Shown here piece by piece: positions 18,189-29,234 of a stretch of DNA of 64,000 nucleotides. A program made the position numbers and the translations under genes. Below the pieces are notes generated by a model, which saw only the letters and a program-made list of their open reading frames with translations, made no database searches and was not told the DNA's origin. The stretch is from the NCBI RefSeq assembly GCF_014334115.1, contig NZ_CP060494.1, positions 558,001 to 622,000 of the forward strand, written 5' to 3'. The stretch's first letter is position 1; each line of letters starts with the position of its first letter. Source of the DNA: Sphingosinithalassobacter sp. CS137 (GTDB lineage: Bacteria > Pseudomonadota > Alphaproteobacteria > Sphingomonadales > Sphingomonadaceae).

Positions 18189-20162
18189 ATGCCCGTGAAA
18201 CTGGTTCTTGCTCTTGCCCTGGCCGCCACGTGCCTGACGACGATACCCGCAGCTGCGCAACAGGCTGCCGAAGCCGACACGGCCGCCGCCACCCGGTCCG
18301 GTGTCGCCTTTACCCAGCCCAAGGACTGGACGGCGCAGGTCCGCGGACCAGCGACGCTGCTGACGGCTCCGGAAGGCACGCTGACGATCGCGGTCGTGGA
18401 CGTCGGCAGTGCGGCGAACGCTCAGGCGGCGGCGGCGCAGGCCTGGGCCATGTACAATCCCGAGGCGAATCGCACCGTGCGCGTGGTGACCGCCGGCAAC
18501 CCCGGTGGCGGATGGGACGAACGCGTGGGGATTTCCTACGAGACGTCGCCGAGCGAGCGCGCGACCGTCTCGGCGTCGGCCCTGCGCAAGGGCGACGACT
18601 GGACGGTCGTTATCACCGATGGCTCCGAAGCCGTTGCGAGCATGCGCATGGCCGCGACCTCGCTGATCGCGCAGAGCCTGCGCCCCGCCGGCTATCGGGA
18701 AGAGAGCTTTGCCGGAAAGACCGCGCACCGGCTGACTCCCGACCGCATTCAGGCGATGCGCGATTTCGTGGCGCAGTCGGCGGAGGCACTGGAGGTTCCG
18801 GGGGTCGGATACGCGCTGATCGACAACGGCAGCGTCGTCTATCAAGGCGGCTATGGGGTCCGCGCGCTCGGATCGACCGAACCGGTCGACGAGCACACCA
18901 AGTTCATGATCGCGTCCAACACCAAGGGCATGGCGACACTGCTGCTCTCCGTGCTGGCCGACGAGGACAAGCTGCGTTGGGAACAGCCGGTCACCGATCT
19001 CTACCCCGACTTCCGGCTGGGCAGCGACGCGACGACCGAGTCCACGCTCGTCCGGCATCTCGTTTGTGCATGCACCGGCCTTCCGCGCAAGGACTTCGCA
19101 TTCATCCTGGACGATCCCGGCGCCCCGGCCATGGAAACCTTTGTCGGGCTGGCGGAAACCGAACCGACGAGCGATTTCGGCGAACTCTTTCAGTACAACA
19201 ACCTGATGGCGTCGGCCGCCGGCTACCTGGGCGGGATGCTCGCCTATCCCGAGATGGAAGTCGGGGCGGCGTTCGACCGGGCGATGCAGGACCGCATCTT
19301 CGGGCCGCTGGGCATGCCCGATACCACTTTCTCGTTCGAAGAAGGCGAAAGCGGCAATTGGGCGCGGCCGCACGGATATGATCTCGACGGCCGGATGGTC
19401 CTCATGTCGAACGGCTTCAATCACCTGATCACGCCGCACCGGCCGGCGGGCGGCGCCTGGTCGACCGCCGCGGACTTTGCGCGCTACGCCCAGCTCGAAC
19501 TCGGCAAGGGCCTCACGCCCGAAGGCGAGCGGCTGGTGAGCGAGGAGAACATCCTCGAGCGGCGGCGGCGCGGAGTCCCGCTCGGCGAGAACGCCTGGTA
19601 TGGCATGGGGCTGATGGAGCGCATCGTCTCCGGGGTTTCGGTCATCACGCACGGCGGTACGCTGCAGGGCTTCCACAGCAATTTCTACGCGATCCCCGAA
19701 GCGGGGATCGGCGCCGTGATCCTGACCAACTCGGACTCGGGCGCGTCGATGCTCGGGCCGTTTCTGCGCCGGCTGCTCGAAATAGCCTATGACGGCGAGC
19801 CCGAAGCGGCGGCGGAAGTCGCGGCGGCGGCCGGGCGGCTGAAGGCCCAGGCCCAGGCGCGCCGCGAGCGGCTGACCTTCCCGCCCGATACCGAAGTGCT
19901 CGCAGGCCTCGCCACGACGTATCGCGACCCCGAGGTCGGATCGATCGAGTTCACCGAAAAGGACGGCGTTCCGTGGATGAAGGCGGGCTTCGTCGAGGGG
20001 CCGGTCGCGACGCGGCAGAATGCCGATGGTACGGTTTCCGTCGTCTCGGCGGGCCCGGGCATCATCAGCGTCGACGCGCTCGTCGGCGCGCTGCCTGACG
20101 GCACGCGGACACTGACCGTGCGCGAGAGCCAGCACGAATATGTCTACACCGAAGTGCCCTGA
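18189..20162 (+). CDS. Exported serine hydrolase of the class C beta-lactamase/esterase family
   Basis: 657 residues with a signal peptide (cleavage near IPAAAQQ). Residues about 30-170 form a separate N-terminal domain of alternating strands that is not part of the hydrolase fold. The beta-lactamase-like domain follows: nucleophile S243 in IASNTKG (SxxK), Y336 in QYNNL (YxN) and H488 in THGGTL. A C-terminal domain of about 130 residues is rich in beta strands. The sequence AGGGGG sits immediately before the ATG and 6 bases before a GTG at 18195, so translation may begin two codons later. Families of this type include esterases, D-aminopeptidases and penicillin-binding-like proteins; substrate unknown. 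Confidence 0.9.
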   Translation: MPVKLVLALALAATCLTTIPAAAQQAAEADTAAATRSGVAFTQPKDWTAQVRGPATLLTAPEGTLTIAVVDVGSAANAQAAAAQAWAMYNPEANRTVRVVTAGNPGGGWDERVGISYETSPSERATVSASALRKGDDWTVVITDGSEAVASMRMAATSLIAQSLRPAGYREESFAGKTAHRLTPDRIQAMRDFVAQSAEALEVPGVGYALIDNGSVVYQGGYGVRALGSTEPVDEHTKFMIASNTKGMATLLLSVLADEDKLRWEQPVTDLYPDFRLGSDATTESTLVRHLVCACTGLPRKDFAFILDDPGAPAMETFVGLAETEPTSDFGELFQYNNLMASAAGYLGGMLAYPEMEVGAAFDRAMQDRIFGPLGMPDTTFSFEEGESGNWARPHGYDLDGRMVLMSNGFNHLITPHRPAGGAWSTAADFARYAQLELGKGLTPEGERLVSEENILERRRRGVPLGENAWYGMGLMERIVSGVSVITHGGTLQGFHSNFYAIPEAGIGAVILTNSDSGASMLGPFLRRLLEIAYDGEPEAAAEVAAAAGRLKAQAQARRERLTFPPDTEVLAGLATTYRDPEVGSIEFTEKDGVPWMKAGFVEGPVATRQNADGTVSVVSAGPGIISVDALVGALPDGTRTLTVRESQHEYVYTEVP

Positions 20163-20174
20163 CCGAAGGTAGCG

Positions 20175-20201
20175 CCGCACCGCGGAGCTTCCGTGGTGCG
20201 G
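20175..20201. terminator. Bidirectional hairpin between the serine hydrolase gene and guaB
   Basis: CCGCACCGCGGA, loop GCT and TCCGTGGTGCGG form a 12-base-pair stem with one G-T pair, 12 bases after one stop and 9 bases before the convergent guaB stop. Confidence 0.7.
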
Positions 20202-20210
20202 TAGCGCCCG

Positions 20211-21776
<1,566 letters not shown>

Positions 21777-22586
21777 TCAGGCGCGCGCGAGCAGCGCCCT
21801 CGCCTGTGCGACGTGCATCTCCTCGATCATGCGGTCGCGGAATCGCTCGGCGCCGCCACTCGCAGCTTCGATCAGAGCGCGCGCCTCTTCGCGCTCGGCT
21901 TCGCTGGGGGCAAACGCCTCGGCCGCGATGTCGATCTGATTCGGATGGATCAACGTCTTGCCGTCGAAGCCCATCGCCCGTCCGGCCCGGCATTCCTCGC
22001 CCAGCGCCTGCGAGTCGCCCAGCGCGTTGAACACGCCGTCGAGCGCCCAGGCGCCGCCGGCACGCGCAGCAAGCACGATCGTCTGAAGAGCGAGCGCAAG
22101 CCCGCTTCGGTCGGCCGCGGGCGGGATGCGAAGCTCGGCGCGCAGATCGTTGGTGCCGGCGATCAGGCCATGCACCATCTGCGCGGCGGCGATCTCGTGC
22201 GCGGCAAGCACGCCTGACGGCGTCTCGATCATCGCGAGCACCGGCTTGAGCATCACCGAATGAACGTCGAGCGCGGCGCGGGCCGTTTCCACTTTCGGCA
22301 CGACCACGAAATCGGCCGGCGTCTCGCGGAGCAGCACCATGTCCGGACCGCAATCGGGTGTGCCCGGGGCATTGATGCGCACGGCGACCGGCTTGCCGCC
22401 CAGGCCCTCGCGGATCGCGGAGGCGGCGGCGGTGCGGGCGGCATCCTTGTCGGTGGGCTTCACTGCATCCTCGAGGTCGAGGATCACCAGATCGACGGGG
22501 AGCCCCCGCGCCTTCTCGATCGCACGCGGATTGGACGCGGGGAGGAACAGCGCAGTACGCGGAGCGAGGCGAGTTTCGATAGCCAT
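21777..22586 (-). CDS. CitE-like HpcH/HpaI-family C-C lyase
   Basis: 269 residues of the citrate-lyase-beta-like family, magnesium-dependent TIM-barrel enzymes acting on CoA thioesters such as malyl-, citramalyl- or citryl-CoA. Visible motifs are [17 protein letters not shown] at the N-terminus, [11 protein letters not shown] with metal ligands, [32 protein letters not shown] and [12 protein letters not shown]. No alpha or gamma citrate lyase subunits are nearby, so it is not part of a classical citrate lyase. It lies upstream of guaB on the same strand and is divergent from the band-7 gene. Confidence 0.88.
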   Translation of the reverse strand: MAIETRLAPRTALFLPASNPRAIEKARGLPVDLVILDLEDAVKPTDKDAARTAAASAIREGLGGKPVAVRINAPGTPDCGPDMVLLRETPADFVVVPKVETARAALDVHSVMLKPVLAMIETPSGVLAAHEIAAAQMVHGLIAGTNDLRAELRIPPAADRSGLALALQTIVLAARAGGAWALDGVFNALGDSQALGEECRAGRAMGFDGKTLIHPNQIDIAAEAFAPSEAEREEARALIEAASGGAERFRDRMIEEMHVAQARALLARA

Positions 22587-22635
22587 GGGCGCCACCTATG
22601 CTAGCAAGGGAACAGGATTGCGAGGGGAGTCGAAG

Positions 22636-23622
22636 ATGGACGTTCTATCCACCTTTCTGGTGTTCGTGGCCGTGCTCGTGGTGCTCTACCTCTTCTCCAG
22701 TGTGAAGATCGTGCGCCAGGGATATCAATATACGATCGAACACTTCGGCCGCTACACGACCACCGCGACGCCCGGCTTCAACTTCTACCCCGCCTTTTTC
22801 TATCGCGTCGGCCGCAAGGTGAACATGATGGAGCAGGTGATCGACATTCCGGGGCAGGAGATCATCACGAAAGACAATGCGATGGTCTCGACCGATGGTG
22901 TCGTCTTCTTTCAGGTCCTCGACGCACCCAAGGCCGCGTACGAGGTGTCGGATCTCACGAACGCGCTACTCAACCTCGCGACCACCAACCTGCGCACCGT
23001 GATGGGTTCGATGGATCTGGACGAGACTTTGTCGAAGCGCGACGAGATCAACGCGCGGCTGCTGAACGTCGTCGATCATGCGACGACTCCCTGGGGCGTG
23101 AAGATTACGCGCGTCGAGATCAAGGACATCCGTCCGCCGCGCGACATCGTCGATTCGATGGCACGGCAGATGAAGGCCGAGCGCGAGAAGCGGGCGAACA
23201 TCCTCGACGCCGAGGGCGATCGCGCCTCGCAGATCCTGCGCGCCGAAGGTCTGAAACAATCGGCGATCCTCGAAGCCGAGGGCAAACGCGAAGCTGCGTA
23301 TCGCGAGGCAGAGGCACGCGAGCGCGCCGCCGAAGCCGAAGCCAACGCGACGCTGGTGGTGAGCGAGGCGATTGCCAAGGGGGGTGCCCAGGCGATCAAC
23401 TATTTCGTTGCGCAAAAATATGTCGAGGCAGTCGGCAAGTTCGCCACGTCGCCCAACGCCAAGACCATCCTGTTCCCCGTCGAAGCGACGCAGCTGATCG
23501 GAACGCTCGGCGGCATCGGCGAACTGGCGCGCGACGTGCTGGACAAGGGCGAGCAATCGGCGGACACGGCCGCCTCCCCTGCCCCAGCGCCGCGACGCTC
23601 TCCCTTCGATCGGGATCACTAA
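22636..23622 (+). CDS. SPFH/band-7 membrane protein (QmcA/stomatin-like)
   Basis: 328 residues. A single N-terminal membrane segment ([16 protein letters not shown]) precedes the band-7 domain, about residues 20-190 ([47 protein letters not shown]). A long alanine-glutamate-arginine coiled coil follows at residues about 175-245. Proteins of this family assemble into oligomers in detergent-resistant membrane microdomains and often act with membrane proteases. GAGGGGAG precedes the ATG. It overlaps the NfeD gene by one base (TAATG), the usual pairing for this family. Confidence 0.93.
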   Translation: MDVLSTFLVFVAVLVVLYLFSSVKIVRQGYQYTIEHFGRYTTTATPGFNFYPAFFYRVGRKVNMMEQVIDIPGQEIITKDNAMVSTDGVVFFQVLDAPKAAYEVSDLTNALLNLATTNLRTVMGSMDLDETLSKRDEINARLLNVVDHATTPWGVKITRVEIKDIRPPRDIVDSMARQMKAEREKRANILDAEGDRASQILRAEGLKQSAILEAEGKREAAYREAEARERAAEAEANATLVVSEAIAKGGAQAINYFVAQKYVEAVGKFATSPNAKTILFPVEATQLIGTLGGIGELARDVLDKGEQSADTAASPAPAPRRSPFDRDH

Positions 23623-24083
23623 TGGACTGGATGGATCAGGCAGGCGTGTGGTGGCTGCTCGCCGCTGTGCTGCTGGCGATCACCGAACTGATGATCCCGG
23701 GCGTGTTCCTGGTGTTCCTGGCGCTGGCCGCCGCGATTACCGGAGCGATCACGCTGTTCTTTCCCGAACTCAGCCTTGGCGGGCAACTGATCGGCTTTGC
23801 CGCCTGGTCGGCGGTGACGGTGGTGATCGGCAAGCGCTGGTATCGTGACTATCCGGTGGCCAGCAGCGATCCGATGCTGAACGATCGCATCGCTCGGCTA
23901 GTGGGCGAGACCGTTACGGTCAGCCAGGCGATCGAGGGTGGCGTGGGGCGCGTCCGCGTAGGCGACGGCGAGTGGCCCGCGCATGGGCCCGACGCACCGG
24001 CGGGCGGGCGCGTGCGCGTGGTGGGTGGCCGTGGCGGCGTGCTGGAAGTCGAGCCGCTGCCTGCGCTAGAGACCGACGTCTGA
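23622..24083 (+). CDS. NfeD-like membrane protein
   Basis: 153 residues. Two or three hydrophobic segments in the first 70 residues (WWLLAAVLLAITELMIPGVF, FLALAAAITGAITLFF, GFAAWSAVTVVIG) are followed by a soluble OB-fold domain (DRIARLVGETVTVSQAIEGG to the C-terminus) that interacts with SPFH partners. The start overlaps the band-7 stop (TAATG). This short form lacks the N-terminal ClpP-like protease domain of long NfeD proteins. Confidence 0.9.
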   Translation: MDWMDQAGVWWLLAAVLLAITELMIPGVFLVFLALAAAITGAITLFFPELSLGGQLIGFAAWSAVTVVIGKRWYRDYPVASSDPMLNDRIARLVGETVTVSQAIEGGVGRVRVGDGEWPAHGPDAPAGGRVRVVGGRGGVLEVEPLPALETDV

Positions 24084-24106
24084 GCAAAATCGCCTTTTCG
24101 GAGAAC

Positions 24107-25921
24107 ATGATGCAGTCCACTCGCCGCGCCTTTCTGATGGGCACCGGATCGACGCTCGCCGCCGCCGCGCTGCCCGCGCGGGCTTGGGCGCAGCAGAGCG
24201 GCGCGGACGCCGCGGCACAGCGGCTGATCGATCAGGTGGCCGAACAGTATCTGGCGGTCTATCCGGAGAGCGCCACCTATCTGGGCATCGACCGGGGAAC
24301 CCGCGCCGCGCTGAAGTCGCGGCTCACCGACCGCAGTCCGGAGGGTCAGGAAGCGATCCAGCACCAGCTCGCCGGTACGCTTGCGGAGATCGACGCGATC
24401 GACATCGACGCGCTGGGCCCGGACATGAAGATCAACGTCGATGTGGTGAAGACCAGCTATGGCCTCGGGCTGGACGGGATGCGCTTCCCCTATGGCGATG
24501 TCTCCGTCGGCGGATGGCGCAATTCGCCCTATGTGGTGATTCAGAACGTCGGCGCCTATCTCGATGTGCCGCGGATGCTCGACAGCGACCATCAGATCGA
24601 GACGGCTGCCGATGCCGAGGCCTATCTCGCGAGACTGGAATCCTACGCCCGCCAGCTCGACGGCGAGACCGAGCGGCTGCGCGCCGCCGCAGCGATGGGC
24701 GTGATCGCACCCGACTTCCTGCTCGACAAGGCGCTGCGCCAGCTCGATCTCGCGCGCAGCGGGAATCCCGCGCAATGGGGCGTGGTCGAATCGATCGAAC
24801 GACGCACCGACGCCATGTCCGGCGACTATGCGGCCGCAGCGGCGGTGATCGCCGCGACGCAAGTGAAGCCCGCGCTCAACCGACAGTTCGCGGAGCTTCA
24901 GTCGCATCGTGGTCGCGCCAACAGCAACGCAGGCGTCTGGGATTTGCCGCAGGGCGACGAATATTATGCCTGGACGCTGCGCGCGGCGACCACCACCGAT
25001 ATGACGCCCGACGAGGTCCATGCGATGGGCCGCGAGGAGCTCGCGCAGCTCCATGCCGAGATGGACACGATCCTCAAATCGCTCGGCTACACGCGGGGGA
25101 CGGTCGGCGAACGGATGATCGGCCTGGGCAATGATCCGCGCTTCCTGTTCCCCGACAATGACGAGGGACGCCAGCAGATCCTGGAAATGCTGCGCGCCCG
25201 GATCGCCGACATGCATGGCCGGATGCCCCAGGCATTCAACACGCTCGTGCGCGGCAACGTGGAAGTGAAGCGCCTGCCTCCCGAAGAGGAGCCGGGCGCG
25301 CCCGGCGCCTATGGCGGGGCGGGAACGATTGACGGATCGGTGCCCGGGCGCTTCTGGATCAACCTGCACACCACGCGGCTGCATACGAAATACAGCCTGC
25401 CGACCCTCGCCTACCACGAGTCGATTCCCGGCCATGCCTGGCAGGGCGAATATGCGTTCCGCCTGCCGCTGATCCGTTCGCTGCTGTCGTTCAACGCCTA
25501 TTCGGAAGGCTGGGCGCTCTATGCCGAGCAGCTGGCGAACGAGCTGGGCGTGTATGACGAGGATCCGGTGGGGCGGCTCGGCTATCTCCAGTCGATCGCC
25601 TTCCGCGCCTGCCGGCTGGTGGTCGACACCGGGCTACACGCGAAGCGCTGGAGCCGCGAGCAGGCGATCCAGTGGTTCCATGAAACGAACGGATCGGGGA
25701 TCGACGAAGTGACGAGCGAAGTCGAGCGCTACTGCTCCTGGCCGGGTCAGGCATGCGGCTACAAGGTGGGGCACAGCGAGATCAATCGCCTGCGCGCGCA
25801 TGCGCAGGCGGCGATGGGCGACCGCTATGCGTTCAAGGACTTCAACGACGCGGTCGTGACCAGCGGCAACGTTCCGATGACGGTGCTCGGACGCGTGGTG
25901 GAGCGATATATCGGGGGGTGA
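24107..25921 (+). CDS. Tat-exported DUF885 metallopeptidase-like protein
   Basis: 604 residues. The N-terminus MMQSTRRAFLMGTGSTLAAA has a twin-arginine motif and AWAQQ cleavage site, so it is probably folded and exported by Tat, perhaps with metal already bound. The DUF885 domain fills the rest. H437 in YHESIPGHAW and the following NAYSEGWALYAEQL helix resemble the zinc-binding HESxPGH and glutamate region of this family. Two adjacent ATGs at 24107 and 24110 follow CGGAGAAC. The next gene begins within bases of its stop. Activity on peptides is inferred from family membership. Confidence 0.9.
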   Translation: MMQSTRRAFLMGTGSTLAAAALPARAWAQQSGADAAAQRLIDQVAEQYLAVYPESATYLGIDRGTRAALKSRLTDRSPEGQEAIQHQLAGTLAEIDAIDIDALGPDMKINVDVVKTSYGLGLDGMRFPYGDVSVGGWRNSPYVVIQNVGAYLDVPRMLDSDHQIETAADAEAYLARLESYARQLDGETERLRAAAAMGVIAPDFLLDKALRQLDLARSGNPAQWGVVESIERRTDAMSGDYAAAAAVIAATQVKPALNRQFAELQSHRGRANSNAGVWDLPQGDEYYAWTLRAATTTDMTPDEVHAMGREELAQLHAEMDTILKSLGYTRGTVGERMIGLGNDPRFLFPDNDEGRQQILEMLRARIADMHGRMPQAFNTLVRGNVEVKRLPPEEEPGAPGAYGGAGTIDGSVPGRFWINLHTTRLHTKYSLPTLAYHESIPGHAWQGEYAFRLPLIRSLLSFNAYSEGWALYAEQLANELGVYDEDPVGRLGYLQSIAFRACRLVVDTGLHAKRWSREQAIQWFHETNGSGIDEVTSEVERYCSWPGQACGYKVGHSEINRLRAHAQAAMGDRYAFKDFNDAVVTSGNVPMTVLGRVVERYIGG

Positions 25922-25923
25922 TC

Positions 25924-26613
25924 GTGAATTGGATCGGAGCACTTCTGTGCATCGCATTGGTTGGGGCATCCGCGCACGCGACGGTGCAGGATGCCGAGCC
26001 GGCGGCCGACGATCTGATCCACTCGGACCTTCCGCTGTTCGACGACGACTTCGAGCAAAAGTGGCCGCGTGGCTTCACCGGCGGGGACGGCGGCTTCGGC
26101 TGCGAGTCACGAGTGCAGTTCGGCGACTGGCGCCTCTCGTCCAGAGACAGCGACGACCAGGGAGAGGCCACATGGCTTGCCATCCGCAACTACGGCGTCT
26201 TCCACTGCTTCGCGGCTATCGCGACTGCCTCCGAACGCGATGAGCTTGCGCAGGCGCCATTCGATTATGGCTTCTTTGTCGAGCTCGGCAGGATCGACAG
26301 TGGAGCCGCGTGGCGAGAACTCTGGGCACTTCAGATCGGAAGCAGACCGGGAAGCGAGTACATCCTTCTGGAGCGCTCCAACCAAGGCGATGGACCAGTT
26401 GAGATGTTCACGGTTCTGCAACGCGACTGTCCCCCACAAAATGTGCGGGACGCGGGGCAGATGAGCATCCTGGTGACGCGCTACTGCGCGATCAACTCGC
26501 GCGGGGAGTTGATGCGTCTCGCGCGGCGAATGGCGGCGCGGCCGCCACTCGGCACACTACACTTTGTCGCAAACGCAGCGGCACAGACGGACCTGGACGC
26601 TGTACGCGAGTAA
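25924..26613 (+). CDS. Exported protein of unknown function
   Basis: 229 residues, not recognised. The N-terminus VNWIGALLCIALVGASAHAT is a signal peptide. The mature part has an acidic start and several cysteines (FGCESR, VFHCFAA, QRDCPP, TRYCAIN), suggesting disulfides in the periplasm, plus tryptophan-rich strands such as GEATWLAIRNYG. GGGGGG lies 5 bases before this GTG; a GTG two codons upstream overlaps the peptidase stop as GTGA. Either way it is coupled to the DUF885 gene and may act with it. It ends before a hairpin. No domain could be assigned. Confidence 0.78.
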   Translation: MNWIGALLCIALVGASAHATVQDAEPAADDLIHSDLPLFDDDFEQKWPRGFTGGDGGFGCESRVQFGDWRLSSRDSDDQGEATWLAIRNYGVFHCFAAIATASERDELAQAPFDYGFFVELGRIDSGAAWRELWALQIGSRPGSEYILLERSNQGDGPVEMFTVLQRDCPPQNVRDAGQMSILVTRYCAINSRGELMRLARRMAARPPLGTLHFVANAAAQTDLDAVRE

Positions 26614-26667
26614 GGCCGCCGCATAGGGCAGGGCCAGCGTCGACGCGGGGCAGGTTCATCTCGGGTC

Positions 26668-26697
26668 GGATCGGGCAATGCGATCAGAGCCCGATCC
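26668..26697. terminator. Hairpin between the unknown exported gene and pckA
   Basis: GGATCGGGC and GCCCGATCC form a perfect 9-base-pair stem with a 12-base loop, in the 99-base gap between the two convergent genes. Confidence 0.55.
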
Positions 26698-26712
26698 CAC
26701 CTGCCGTGCGAA

Positions 26713-28332
26713 CTAGGCGGATGTTGCCGGGGCCTTGGGGGCGCTGGGTGCGGCCTGCCGCACGCCTTCGTCCACATGCTCCGCGAACTGCGCGAAATTC
26801 TCGTTGAACAGGTCGACGAGCTTCGCCGCCTGCGCGTCATAGGCTTCCTTGTCGTCCCAGGTCTGACGGGGGTCGAGGATCGTCGGATCGATGCCCGGAA
26901 CCGCCACCGGCACCTTGAACCCGAAGTTGGGATCGGTGCGGAACTCGGCGGCGTTCAGGCTGCCGTCGAGCGCTGCGTTGAGCAGCGCGCGAGTCGCCTT
27001 GATCGGCATGCGCGATCCCACGCCAAACTTGCCGCCGGTCCAGCCGGTGTTGAGCAACCAGCACTGCACCCCGCCCTTGGCGATCCGCTCCTTGAGGAGA
27101 TTGCCATAGACCGAGGGGTGACGCGGCATGAAGGGTGCGCCGAAGCACGTCGAGAAGGTCGCTTCCGGTTCGGTAACGCCGATCTCGGTGCCGGCGACCT
27201 TGGCGGTGTATCCCGACAGGAAATGATACATCGCCTGATCGGGCGTCAGCTTCGCGATCGGGGGCAGCACACCGAATGCATCGGCGGTGAGCATCACGAC
27301 GTTGCTCGGGACCGGACCCATATTGTCGTCGGACGCGTTGGGGATGAAGTCGATCGGATAGGCCCCGCGCGTATTCTCAGCCAGGCTGTTGTCGTCGAGA
27401 TCGAGAACGCGCGTGTCCTCGTCCATCACCACATTCTCGAGTACCGTGCCGAACCGCCGGGTCGTCGCATAGATCTCCGGCTCCGCGTCCTCGGACAGGC
27501 GGATCATCTTGGCATAGCAGCCGCCTTCGAAATTGAAGACCGCCGTGTCCGACCAGCCATGCTCATCGTCGCCGATCAGCGTGCGGCTTGCATCCGCCGA
27601 GAGCGTCGTCTTGCCGGTGCCCGAGAGGCCGAAGAACACCGCCGTGCCGCCATCCGGACCGATATTGGCCGAACAGTGCATCGGCATGATGCCCTGCTCG
27701 GGAAGCAGATAGTTGAGCAGGCCGAACACGCTCTTCTTCATCTCGCCGGCATAGGCCGTGCCGCCGATCAGGATCAGCTTGTCGGTCAGGCTGACTGCGA
27801 TCACCGTCTCGGAGCGGCAGCCGTGGCGCTCGGGATCGGCCTTGAAGCTAGGCAGATCGATGATCGTGTATTCGGGATCGAAGCCGGCAAGCTCCTCCGC
27901 CTTGGGCCGGACCAGCATCGTGCGGATGAAGAGATTATGCCATGCGAGCTCGTTGATCACGCGTACACGGACGCGATGCTCGGGCTGCGAACCTCCGTAG
28001 AGATCCTGGACGAACAACGTGTCCCTGTCTTTCACCGCGGCGAGGAAATCTGCCTTCAGCGCAGCGAAGTGCTCGGGAGTCATGCCCTTGTTGGTCTTGC
28101 CCCACCAGATGGGCTCTTCGGTCTTCGCGTCGCGGACGATGAACTTGTCCTGCGCCGAACGGCCGGTGTGCTTGCCGGTGGAGACCACCAACGGGCCCCC
28201 GGCGGCCAGCTTGCCCTCACCACGCGCAACAGCCTGCTCGACGAGCGGCTCGGTAAGCAGGTTCCAGTGAATGTCCGCCCGCGTCTCGATCCCCTGGGCG
28301 TCCAGCCCGGTACGCGGTTTCCGCTCGGTCAC
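26713..28332 (-). CDS. pckA: ATP-dependent phosphoenolpyruvate carboxykinase
   Basis: Converts oxaloacetate and ATP to PEP and CO2, the first committed step of gluconeogenesis; 539 residues. [16 protein letters not shown], the metal and oxaloacetate site around [14 protein letters not shown], the P-loop [15 protein letters not shown] and the adenine-binding region [12 protein letters not shown] are clear. A GTG start with GGAGAAGAAC upstream; the longer in-frame extension has no family similarity. It is divergent from chvI, a linkage seen in other alphaproteobacteria where ChvGI affects pckA expression. Confidence 0.98.
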   Translation of the reverse strand: MTERKPRTGLDAQGIETRADIHWNLLTEPLVEQAVARGEGKLAAGGPLVVSTGKHTGRSAQDKFIVRDAKTEEPIWWGKTNKGMTPEHFAALKADFLAAVKDRDTLFVQDLYGGSQPEHRVRVRVINELAWHNLFIRTMLVRPKAEELAGFDPEYTIIDLPSFKADPERHGCRSETVIAVSLTDKLILIGGTAYAGEMKKSVFGLLNYLLPEQGIMPMHCSANIGPDGGTAVFFGLSGTGKTTLSADASRTLIGDDEHGWSDTAVFNFEGGCYAKMIRLSEDAEPEIYATTRRFGTVLENVVMDEDTRVLDLDDNSLAENTRGAYPIDFIPNASDDNMGPVPSNVVMLTADAFGVLPPIAKLTPDQAMYHFLSGYTAKVAGTEIGVTEPEATFSTCFGAPFMPRHPSVYGNLLKERIAKGGVQCWLLNTGWTGGKFGVGSRMPIKATRALLNAALDGSLNAAEFRTDPNFGFKVPVAVPGIDPTILDPRQTWDDKEAYDAQAAKLVDLFNENFAQFAEHVDEGVRQAAPSAPKAPATSA

Positions 28333-28410
28333 GTTCTTCTCCCAAAATGGCCGTCTTGAAGGGTGCATACACGCATCTCTCCGGCGGCCCGGCGTTGCAG
28401 CAGTAGCTTG

Positions 28411-28440
28411 CGCATAGGCACGCCGCGGCTGCTGGGTCAA
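28411..28440 (-). promoter_or_regulatory. Candidate promoter of pckA
   Basis: On the minus strand TTGACC (28440-28435) is followed after 18 bases by TATGCG (28416-28411), about 80 bases before the GTG. A good -35 but weak -10, consistent with an activator-dependent promoter. Confidence 0.35.
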
Positions 28441-28462
28441 ATAGGTAACCGGTGTCCATGGA

Positions 28463-28491
28463 TTGAGCGCCCGAGCGCATTGGGCTAACCG
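28463..28491 (+). promoter_or_regulatory. Candidate promoter of the chvI operon
   Basis: TTGAGC (28463-28468), a 17-base spacer and TAACCG (28486-28491). Initiation at the usual distance would begin at about 28497-28499, right at the ATG of the small leader frame. The -10 is poor, so this is tentative. Confidence 0.3.
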
Positions 28492-28497
28492 GGAGCG

Positions 28498-28530
28498 ATG
28501 CGCTGCACCTCTTTCCGCCTCTTCGAATGA
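28498..28530 (+). CDS. Possible ten-residue leader peptide before chvI
   Basis: An ATG preceded by CCGGGAG encodes [10 protein letters not shown] and stops at a TGA that overlaps the chvI start as ATGA. chvI has no visible ribosome-binding site of its own, so translation of this frame could deliver ribosomes to chvI. The GGGAG-to-ATG distance is only 2 bases, which is short, and so small a frame can arise by chance. No conservation could be tested. Confidence 0.25.
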   Translation: MRCTSFRLFE

Positions 28531-29234
28531 CCGCGACGATCGCCCTTGTCGACGATGACCGGAATATTCTGACATCCGTGTCGATCGCCTTGCAGACCGA
28601 GGGGTTTCTGACGCGCGTCTATTCTGACGGCGAAAGCGCGCTGAAGGCGTTGATCGAGAATCCGCCCGATCTGGCGGTGCTCGACATCAAGATGCCCAAG
28701 CTCGACGGCCTGGAGCTACTGCGCCGGCTGCGCGAGAAAAGCGCCGTTCCGGTAATCTTCCTCACCAGCAAGGATGATGAGCTGGATGAAGCGCTCGGCC
28801 TGGCCATGGGCGCGGACGACTATATCGCCAAGCCGTTCAGCCAGCGGCTGCTCATCGCGCGCATCCGCGCCATCCTGCGCCGCACCGAATCGCTGCATAC
28901 CGCTGGTGACGGCAGCGAGACCGAAGCGCCGCAGACGCTGGTGCGGGGGCAACTGACGATGGACCCTGCGCGCCACCGCGTGAGCTGGGGCGGTCAGAAT
29001 GTGACGCTTACGGTCACCGAGTTCCTGATCCTGGAAACGCTCGCGCAAAGGCCGGGGATCGTGAAGACGCGCAATCAGTTGATGGACGCGGCGTATCAGG
29101 ACGACATCTACGTCGACGACCGAACGATCGACAGCCATATCAAACGTGTCCGCCGCAAGTTCCGCCAGGTCGATCCGGATTTCGATTCAATCGAGACGCT
29201 CTATGGCGCCGGCTACCGCTTCTCGGAGGAATGA
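28527..29234 (+). CDS. chvI: ChvI-type response regulator
   Basis: 235-residue OmpR-family regulator. The receiver starts at [15 protein letters not shown], with phosphoacceptor D53 in [17 protein letters not shown] and the switch region [13 protein letters not shown]. The winged-helix domain covers about residues 135-235, ending in [11 protein letters not shown]. Sequence and context (pckA divergent, chvG downstream, then hprK and PTS genes) match ChvI of alphaproteobacteria, which controls envelope, acid-response and metabolic genes. The ATG overlaps the stop of a tiny upstream frame. Confidence 0.92.
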   Translation: MTATIALVDDDRNILTSVSIALQTEGFLTRVYSDGESALKALIENPPDLAVLDIKMPKLDGLELLRRLREKSAVPVIFLTSKDDELDEALGLAMGADDYIAKPFSQRLLIARIRAILRRTESLHTAGDGSETEAPQTLVRGQLTMDPARHRVSWGGQNVTLTVTEFLILETLAQRPGIVKTRNQLMDAAYQDDIYVDDRTIDSHIKRVRRKFRQVDPDFDSIETLYGAGYRFSEE

